NCBI GenBank assembly: GCA_017456805.1
Contig: JAFTIQ010000025.1
Coordinates: 1 to 37,266 of the forward strand
Direction of reading: 5' to 3'
DNA: 37,266 nt
DNA from: Lentisphaeria bacterium
GTDB taxonomy: Bacteria > Verrucomicrobiota > Lentisphaeria > Victivallales > UBA1829
In this document: one piece after another, positions 32,426-37,266 of the stretch
Layout of the letters: the number at the start of each line of letters is the position of its first letter
How positions within the stretch are numbered: the first letter of the stretch is position 1
Translations under genes and position numbers: made by a program
The notes under the pieces: model-generated
The model's database searches: none
Told to the model about the DNA's origin: nothing
Seen by the model: only the letters and a program-made list of their open reading frames with translations

Positions 32426-33196
32426 ATGGCAAAGAGTTTGAATGTATTAGTGACAGGCGGAGCCCGTGGGATCGGGTCCGGGATCGTAAAGGCATTGGCG
32501 GAAGCCGGACACAATGTCGGGTTCTGCGGTCGTGCGGCAGCGGAAAAAAGTGCAGATTTTCTGGCAGAGCTCCGGAAGGAATATCCGGGAAAGTTTGCAT
32601 ATTTCCAGTGTGATGTTTCATCCCACGAAGCGCGGGAAGCCTTGCTGGATGCCTATGAGGCAGAATTCGGTTCCCTGGATGTTCTTGTGAATAATGCCGG
32701 AGTTGCGCCGGAAGTCCGTGCGGATGTTCTGGAAATGAGCGAAGAGAGTTTTGACCGTGTGATGAATATCAATTTGAAGGGCCCCTTCTTTTTGACGCAG
32801 GCGGCGGCGAAGCGGATGATTCCCGGGGCGAAGGAAAACAGCCGGTGTATCGTGAATATCGGTTCTATTTCAGCGGATTACGCAAGTATCAGCCGGGGGG
32901 AATATTGTCTTTCCAAAGCCGGTGTTGCTATGGCGACCAAACTCTGGGCGGTTCGTCTTGCGGATGAAAATATTCCTGTTTACGAGATCCGGCCCGGAGT
33001 GATCAAAACCGATATGACCAGTGTTGTATCCGCGAAATATGACAAGATGATTGCGGAGGGATTGACTCTTCAGCGCCGCTGGGGGTATCCGGAAGATATC
33101 GGCAGAGCGGTTGCGGCATTGGTTGCCGGAGCTTTGATTTACTCCACCGGTCAGGTGATCAATGTAGATGGCGGAATGACCATTGAAAGGCTCTGA
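32426..33196 (+). CDS. short-chain dehydrogenase/reductase
   Basis: A 256-residue NAD(P)-dependent dehydrogenase of the classical SDR type. The cofactor loop is VTGGARGIGSG (about 8-18), followed by VLVNNAGVAPE and the catalytic Ser and Tyr-x-x-x-Lys in NIGSISADYASISRGEYCLSKAG. The C-terminal STGQVINVDGGMTI is also standard. It would interconvert an alcohol and a ketone. The start at 32426 has AAAGGAA. The flavoprotein gene begins one base after its stop, so the two are co-translated. Similarity to FabG or glucose-dehydrogenase types cannot be resolved by eye. Confidence 0.9.
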   Translation: MAKSLNVLVTGGARGIGSGIVKALAEAGHNVGFCGRAAAEKSADFLAELRKEYPGKFAYFQCDVSSHEAREALLDAYEAEFGSLDVLVNNAGVAPEVRADVLEMSEESFDRVMNINLKGPFFLTQAAAKRMIPGAKENSRCIVNIGSISADYASISRGEYCLSKAGVAMATKLWAVRLADENIPVYEIRPGVIKTDMTSVVSAKYDKMIAEGLTLQRRWGYPEDIGRAVAALVAGALIYSTGQVINVDGGMTIERL

Positions 33197-33197
33197 A

Positions 33198-35114
33198 ATG
33201 ATACGGGAACTCAATACGTTGATCATTGGAAGCGGAGCGGCGGGACTGGCTGCTGCCGTGAGACTTCATGCTCAGAAGGTGGAAAATATTGCGATTTACA
33301 CGGAAGGCTTGAAGATGGGGACCTCCATCAACACCGGAAGTGACAAGCAGACCTATTACAAGCTTGGAATGTACGGTGCAGAAGGGGATTCGCCTTATAT
33401 GATGGCAAAAGATCTTTCAGCGGGCGGGTCGGTCCATGGGGATCTTGCATTGGTGGAAGCCTCTCTTTCTCCGCTTGCATTTCACCATCTGGTTTCTCTC
33501 GGGGTTCCGTTTCCTCACGATGCATACGGACAGTATGCCGGATACAAGACGGATCATGATCCGAAACGGCGTGCAACGAGCTGCGGACCTTACACCTCCC
33601 GGGATATGTGCCGTTCTCTGATTGATGATGTTCAGCGGCGGGGAATCTGCGTGGAAGAGCGCCGTCTTTGTCACAAGCTGTTGACAGATCAGGCTGGAAC
33701 CCGTGTGATCGGGGCGATTTTCCTGAATATGGAAACGGGGGCATGGGAAGCTGTCAAAGCGGAAAATGTGATTTTTGCGACAGGCGGCCCCGGCGGACTT
33801 TATGCTGCAAGTGTCTATCCGAAAGTGCATACCGGCGGGATCGGGATCGCGCTGGAAGCCGGTGCAAGGGCATACAATCTTGCAGAATCTCAGTTTGGTC
33901 TGGCATCCATTAAATTCCGCTGGAATGTTTCCGGGAGCTATATGCAGGTTCTTCCCCGGTTTGTCTCTACGGATCAGGACGGCAATGAGGAACGGGAATT
34001 CCTGCGGGAATATTTTGCAACTCCTGCAGAAATGTACGATGCGATTTTTCTGAAAGGATATCAGTGGCCCTTCTCGGCGGGACATGTTCCGGGATCTTCC
34101 CTGATCGATATTTTTACCTACATCGAAACAGTGGAGCGCGGACGGCGCGTCTGGCTGGATTACCGGAGCGATCCGGCTGATCTGGAATTTTCTGCATTGA
34201 ATGAGGAAACCCGCACCTATCTGGAACGGTCGGGGGCATGGGAAGCCACGCCTCTGAAACGGCTGGAACTGCTCAATGCTCCGGCGATCGAACTGTACCG
34301 CCGTTACGGGATCCCTCTGGAGAAAGAGATGCTGGAAATCGCTGTTTGTGCGCAGCATAACAATGGCGGCCTGGCAGGAAATCTCTGGTGGGAATCAGTG
34401 AATCTGAAGCATCTGTTCCCCATTGGAGAAGTGAACGGATCCCACGGGGTGACGCGTCCCGGAGGCTCTGCGCTGAATGCGGGCCAGGTCGGCGCGTTCC
34501 GTGCTTCGGAATTTATTGCGGCGAAGTATCAGGAAGAGACGTTTTCCGGGGAAGAGTTTACTGCTGTTCTGAACCGGGAACTTGCTTTACTGACGGCGTC
34601 GCAGGAGACCCCGGCACAGCTGGATTGGAAAGCGGAACGTCAGAAACTTCAGTTACGGATGAGCAAAGCCGGAGCGTTTGTGCGGTCGGTTCCTGTTCTG
34701 GAGGAAGCCTTGAACGGGGTGTATCAGCAGTATGAAGAGCTGACCAAAGACGGTTTGGGCGGCTTGGAGCCGAAGGTGTTGGCAGATGTTCTCCGGAACC
34801 GTCAGCTCTGTTATGCGCAGATCTATTATCTGGAATGTATTCTCATGCAGATCGATTATATCGGTTCCCGCGGGGGATCCATGGTTCTGAATGATTCCGG
34901 GAAAAAGATCTCTCCGCTGCTGGACGACAAATGGAAGATCCAGGAGGAGAAGAAAGAGATGCGGGATTATGTGATGTTCTGTGTTCGCGGAGAATACGGT
35001 GCTCCCACCATCGGCTGGGAAAAATGCCGTCCGGTCCCTGAAGAGGATGGCTGGTTTGAAAACATCTGGCGGGAGTTCCGTACAGGAGAAGTGTATGGGC
35101 GCGGCAATGAGTGA
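33198..35114 (+). CDS. FrdA/SdhA-like FAD-binding flavoprotein
   Basis: A 638-residue flavoprotein of the fumarate reductase/succinate dehydrogenase group. The FAD site is seen in NTLIIGSGAAGLAAAVRLHA (about 6-25), NTGSDKQTYYKLG, VIFATGGPGGLYAASVYPKVHTGGIGIALEAGA and LFPIGEVNGSHGVTRPGGSALNAGQVGAFRASE. No heme or Fe-S motifs and no signal peptide are visible. Members of this group reduce or oxidise C=C bonds next to carbonyls, including in ketosteroid and cyclic-acid pathways. It lies between an SDR and an old-yellow-enzyme type reductase, so a ring-redox role is likely; the substrate is unknown. The 3' end overlaps the regulator gene by 20 bases. Confidence 0.8.
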   Translation: MIRELNTLIIGSGAAGLAAAVRLHAQKVENIAIYTEGLKMGTSINTGSDKQTYYKLGMYGAEGDSPYMMAKDLSAGGSVHGDLALVEASLSPLAFHHLVSLGVPFPHDAYGQYAGYKTDHDPKRRATSCGPYTSRDMCRSLIDDVQRRGICVEERRLCHKLLTDQAGTRVIGAIFLNMETGAWEAVKAENVIFATGGPGGLYAASVYPKVHTGGIGIALEAGARAYNLAESQFGLASIKFRWNVSGSYMQVLPRFVSTDQDGNEEREFLREYFATPAEMYDAIFLKGYQWPFSAGHVPGSSLIDIFTYIETVERGRRVWLDYRSDPADLEFSALNEETRTYLERSGAWEATPLKRLELLNAPAIELYRRYGIPLEKEMLEIAVCAQHNNGGLAGNLWWESVNLKHLFPIGEVNGSHGVTRPGGSALNAGQVGAFRASEFIAAKYQEETFSGEEFTAVLNRELALLTASQETPAQLDWKAERQKLQLRMSKAGAFVRSVPVLEEALNGVYQQYEELTKDGLGGLEPKVLADVLRNRQLCYAQIYYLECILMQIDYIGSRGGSMVLNDSGKKISPLLDDKWKIQEEKKEMRDYVMFCVRGEYGAPTIGWEKCRPVPEEDGWFENIWREFRTGEVYGRGNE

Positions 35115-35637
35115 TCTGATTTGCGATTTCAGTATTTTGCGGGATTTGCGGAAGCGGGAGAAAATGAGTATTGCCCGTCTTTCGGAACTGAGCGGTGTTT
35201 CCGCCAGTGTGATCTCGAAACTGGAACGGAATCAGACCACGGCAGAAATGGAAACACTGTTCCGGATCGCCCGGGTGTTCGGGATCACATTGTCGGACTT
35301 GATTTCTCTGGCGGAGAACAGAAGAGCGCATTGTGTTTCTGCGGTCCAGTATCTCTCCGGAGATTTTCAGTTTGACCGGGTATCCTACGGTAATTTGCGC
35401 TGTATGCATGCGGTGGCATCAGCCGGGGCAACGGTCAGTTCTCCGGAATTGCATCGGGATGATTATGAGCTTTGCTGGGTGCTGAAAGGGAAACTGATGT
35501 TTTCTCTTCCGGAAGAATCCCATGAGCTCAAAGCGGGCGAATCCATTCAGTTTGATGCGCTTCTGCCCCATACTTATAAAGCATTGGAAGATTGTGAAAT
35601 CGTGATTGTTCACTTACGAAAAGAAAAGAGGTTTTGA
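35095..35637 (+). CDS. XRE-family regulator with cupin domain
   Basis: A 180-residue regulator: an N-terminal helix-turn-helix (ILRDLRKREKMSIARLSELSGVSASVISKLERNQTTAEMETLFRIARVFGITLSDLI, about 12-67) and a C-terminal cupin (about 100-175, HRDDYELCWVLKGKLMFSLPEESHELKAGESIQFDALLPHTYKAL). Proteins of this layout sense a small molecule in the cupin and control nearby catabolic genes. The start at 35095 has AGGAG six bases upstream and lies inside the flavoprotein gene; an ATG at 35107 is the alternative. It is part of the operon it presumably controls. Confidence 0.87.
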   Translation: MGAAMSDLICDFSILRDLRKREKMSIARLSELSGVSASVISKLERNQTTAEMETLFRIARVFGITLSDLISLAENRRAHCVSAVQYLSGDFQFDRVSYGNLRCMHAVASAGATVSSPELHRDDYELCWVLKGKLMFSLPEESHELKAGESIQFDALLPHTYKALEDCEIVIVHLRKEKRF

Positions 35638-35639
35638 AC

Positions 35640-37079
35640 ATGGCTGAAAATTATCGTAAAGTAACGGAATTCAAGACGTTGTCAGAATTCAGCGAGTACT
35701 TGAAATCAGAACACATAGAGCTTGGACTCTCAGAGGTTCCGGCAGACGGTTCTTCCGCAATGGCTCAGCCCATTGAACATAATGGAAGCGTGATCGGGAA
35801 CCGCTGGGCGATTCTCCCCATGGAAGGCTGGGATTGTACCGATGAAGGTGCTCCCAGTGATTATACCCGCCGCCGCTGGCTCAACTTCGCAAAAAGCGGC
35901 GCAAAACTGATTTACGGAACAGAAGCCGCCGCCGTCATGCACAGCGGACGGAGCAATCCACAGCAGCTCCTCGTGGGCGATCATACCGCAGAAGCATTGA
36001 AAGAACTTTGCGGAGATATGCGGAAGGCTCACAAAGAAAAATTCGGACGGAATGATGATTTGAAGATCGGACTTCAGCTTACCCATTCCGGACGCTATTC
36101 CCATCCGAATAAAGCTGATGTCCTGGAATCTGTAACCGCTTACAGTCATCCGCTTCTGGATAAAAAATTCGGCAACAGCGCGGCAAACGTCGTGAAAGAT
36201 TCCGAAATCGGGGAAATCGTAAAGAACTTTGTCAAAGCTGCCGTCATTGCCAGAAATGCCGGATTCGATTTCGTGGATATCAAACATGCGCACGGTTATC
36301 TCGGACACGAATTTCTTTCTGCCTATGACCGCCCCGGCAGTTATGGCGGATCCTTTGAAAACCGGACCCGTTTCTTCCGGGAAATCGCAGAAGGTATCAA
36401 AGAAGCCGCTCCCGAACTGGAACTTTCCGCCCGACTGAGTATTTTTGATATCCTTCCCTTTGTCAAAGGCGAAGATGGTGTTGGGCATCCCATGGAGTGG
36501 GAAGGTCATTATCCCTATGCATTCGGCGGCGACGGAAGCGGTATGGAGATGGATCCTGAACTGAAAGAAACCGTTCAGTTCGTGGAATTGATGCAGCAGT
36601 ACGGAGTCAATCTGATCTGTGCCACCATCGGAAGCCCCTATTACAACGTCCACATGCAGCGTCCGGCATATTATCCTGTTTCTGACGGATATCTGATGCC
36701 GGAACACCCGCTCTATAACGTCTCCCGTCATTTCAAAGCGGTAAAGGAATTGAAAAAACGTTGTCCCGGGATCAAAGTTGTCGGCTCCGGCGCCACCTGC
36801 CTGCAGGAATATCTGCCCAACGCCGCAGAGTATGCTGTCGCTCACGGGGAAGCAGATTTTATCGGGATCGGACGAATGGTGCTTTCCTATCCTGATTTCT
36901 GTGCGGATTCTCTTTCCGGAAAGGGGCTTGACCGCTGCCGGATTTGCCGTACCTTCGGAGATTGTACCAGTGCTCCCCGCAACGGCATGATTTCCGGATG
37001 TTATCCTCTGGATCATTTTTACAAATGTCTTCCGGAAGCGGAACGTTTGAAAGAGATCAAAAAAGCTCTGAAAAAATAA
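35640..37079 (+). CDS. NADH:flavin oxidoreductase (old yellow enzyme type) with C-terminal cysteine cluster
   Basis: A 479-residue FMN TIM-barrel reductase of the old yellow enzyme / 2,4-dienoyl-CoA reductase group. Family blocks: GLQLTHSGRYSHP (about 142-154), DFVDIKHAHGYLGHEFLSAYDRPGSYGGSFENRTRF, and DFIGIGRMVLSYPDF. Near the end CRICRTFGDC...GC gives C-x2-C-x5-C-x11-C, close to the C-x2-C-x3-C-x11-C Fe-S ligands of E. coli FadH. Unlike FadH or BaiCD it ends there and lacks the C-terminal FAD/NAD(P) domain, so an outside electron donor is needed. It starts 2 bases after the regulator, with AGAGG upstream. Confidence 0.87.
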   Translation: MAENYRKVTEFKTLSEFSEYLKSEHIELGLSEVPADGSSAMAQPIEHNGSVIGNRWAILPMEGWDCTDEGAPSDYTRRRWLNFAKSGAKLIYGTEAAAVMHSGRSNPQQLLVGDHTAEALKELCGDMRKAHKEKFGRNDDLKIGLQLTHSGRYSHPNKADVLESVTAYSHPLLDKKFGNSAANVVKDSEIGEIVKNFVKAAVIARNAGFDFVDIKHAHGYLGHEFLSAYDRPGSYGGSFENRTRFFREIAEGIKEAAPELELSARLSIFDILPFVKGEDGVGHPMEWEGHYPYAFGGDGSGMEMDPELKETVQFVELMQQYGVNLICATIGSPYYNVHMQRPAYYPVSDGYLMPEHPLYNVSRHFKAVKELKKRCPGIKVVGSGATCLQEYLPNAAEYAVAHGEADFIGIGRMVLSYPDFCADSLSGKGLDRCRICRTFGDCTSAPRNGMISGCYPLDHFYKCLPEAERLKEIKKALKK

Positions 37080-37105
37080 TTTTTCTGAAGGCTTGCCAAA
37101 TAAAT

Positions 37106-37135
37106 GGGGCTGTTGCAAAATTTCAGGTTTTGAAG
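37106..37135. repeat. IS-terminus-like remnant
   Basis: GGGGCTGTTGCAAAA, followed by a short CAAAA/TTTTG inverted repeat, resembles IS terminal repeats (for example the CTGTTGCAAA ends of IS6-type elements). Related motifs lie at 21908 and 22093. It directly abuts the IS3-type end. Confidence 0.35.
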
Positions 37136-37266
37136 TGACCCCAAAAATTTGGACGGTTAAAATTACGTGGAATGGGTTCGGTATTGTACCGGACTCATTC
37201 CTTTTAATGTTAAAGATACTCTCTCATTGTTGAAATAGCAAATGTATTCTTCAAGTTTTTGCTTGA
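37136..37266 (-). mobile_element. IS3-family insertion sequence, 3' end only
   Basis: The element begins with TGACCCCAAAAATTTGGAC, an IS3-family (IS150-like) terminus, and runs off the right edge with the transposase tail inside. Confidence 0.8.
37163..37266 (-). CDS. IS3-family transposase (OrfB), C-terminal end
   Basis: The last 33 residues of an IS3-family transposase are visible: KQKLEEYICYFNNERVSL, then TLKGMSPVQYRTHST and a stop. This is the conserved tail of the rve integrase domain, after the catalytic Glu. The rest lies beyond the window, so whether the gene is intact is unknown. It is read towards the old-yellow-enzyme type gene, 83 bases away. Confidence 0.85.
   Translation of the reverse strand, partial: KQKLEEYICYFNNERVSLTLKGMSPVQYRTHST

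Noticed and set aside
31375..37079. bile-acid 7-dehydroxylation (bai) operon
   Set aside because: SDR, FAD and OYE proteins are shared families, but CoA ligase, CoA transferase, the dehydratase and the transporter are missing and the OYE protein lacks the C-terminal domain of BaiCD.
35730..37118. 462-codon open frame opposite the OYE-type reductase
   Set aside because: Antisense shadow: the plus-strand protein has clear family motifs throughout, this one has none.
1..37266. CRISPR array
   Set aside because: No regularly spaced short repeats were seen; the repeats found are single pairs at irregular distances.

Overview
The window looks like a chromosomal segment of a gut-type Lentisphaerota bacterium (Victivallis-like). 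This is inferred from gene content only: a pseudopilin with a class III-type signal and an H-X9-DG tail embedded among carbohydrate-active enzymes, many glycoside hydrolases and esterases, TIM-barrel sugar isomerase-like and amidohydrolase proteins, and several decayed insertion sequences. No rRNA or marker gene allows firmer placement.

Left accessory part (1-5000). A truncated AAA-ATPase-like/PD-(D/E)XK gene runs off the left edge. Next comes a gene-poor stretch with a decayed AbiEii fragment and a 21-bp copy of a tRNA-Leu 3' end. An intact AbiEi/AbiEii toxin-antitoxin pair follows, bracketed by a 22-bp direct repeat that carries its promoter. An inovirus-Gp2/YfjJ-like gene has a 5' end copied from an IS4-type transposase leader. 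A PHP-domain phosphoesterase-like gene and the decayed IS4-type element itself complete the block.

Carbohydrate part (5000-20000). A sialate O-acetylesterase-like gene is read rightwards and meets a leftward five-gene run: FAD oxidoreductase, alpha/beta hydrolase, pseudopilin, a large exported clan GH-A-like hydrolase with duplicated binding modules, and a GH2 beta-mannosidase. An AraC regulator diverges from this run and is followed by a ceramidase-like protein and an AAC(3)-like acetyltransferase. The block ends at an ISL3-like transposase relic and an intact tRNA-Leu(CAA). The same 21 bp occur at 383-403 and at the tRNA 3' end (20013-20033). The roughly 19.6 kb between them may therefore be a tRNA-integrated island, although no integrase is visible.

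Middle part (20000-30950). A small lipoprotein and a GT4 glycosyltransferase are read rightwards, then a hairpin-rich gap. A long leftward series follows: two GT2 glycosyltransferases, alanine racemase, a lipoprotein, a GH106-like rhamnosidase, a TSCPD protein, a sugar isomerase/epimerase-like TIM barrel, a Sel1 protein and TrmL. Most of these genes are spaced by a few bases or overlap. Upstream of the series, and read in the same direction, is a short, cleanly bounded gene for a 66-residue protein.

Right part (31000-37266). A rightward cluster encodes an amidohydrolase, an SDR dehydrogenase, an FrdA/SdhA-like flavoprotein, an XRE-cupin regulator and an old-yellow-enzyme type reductase with a C-terminal cysteine cluster. 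It looks like a catabolic operon for a cyclic unsaturated or oxidised substrate, and is the best candidate here for an undescribed pathway. The window ends inside an IS3-family element. Functions are assigned from motifs read by eye; no database search was made.
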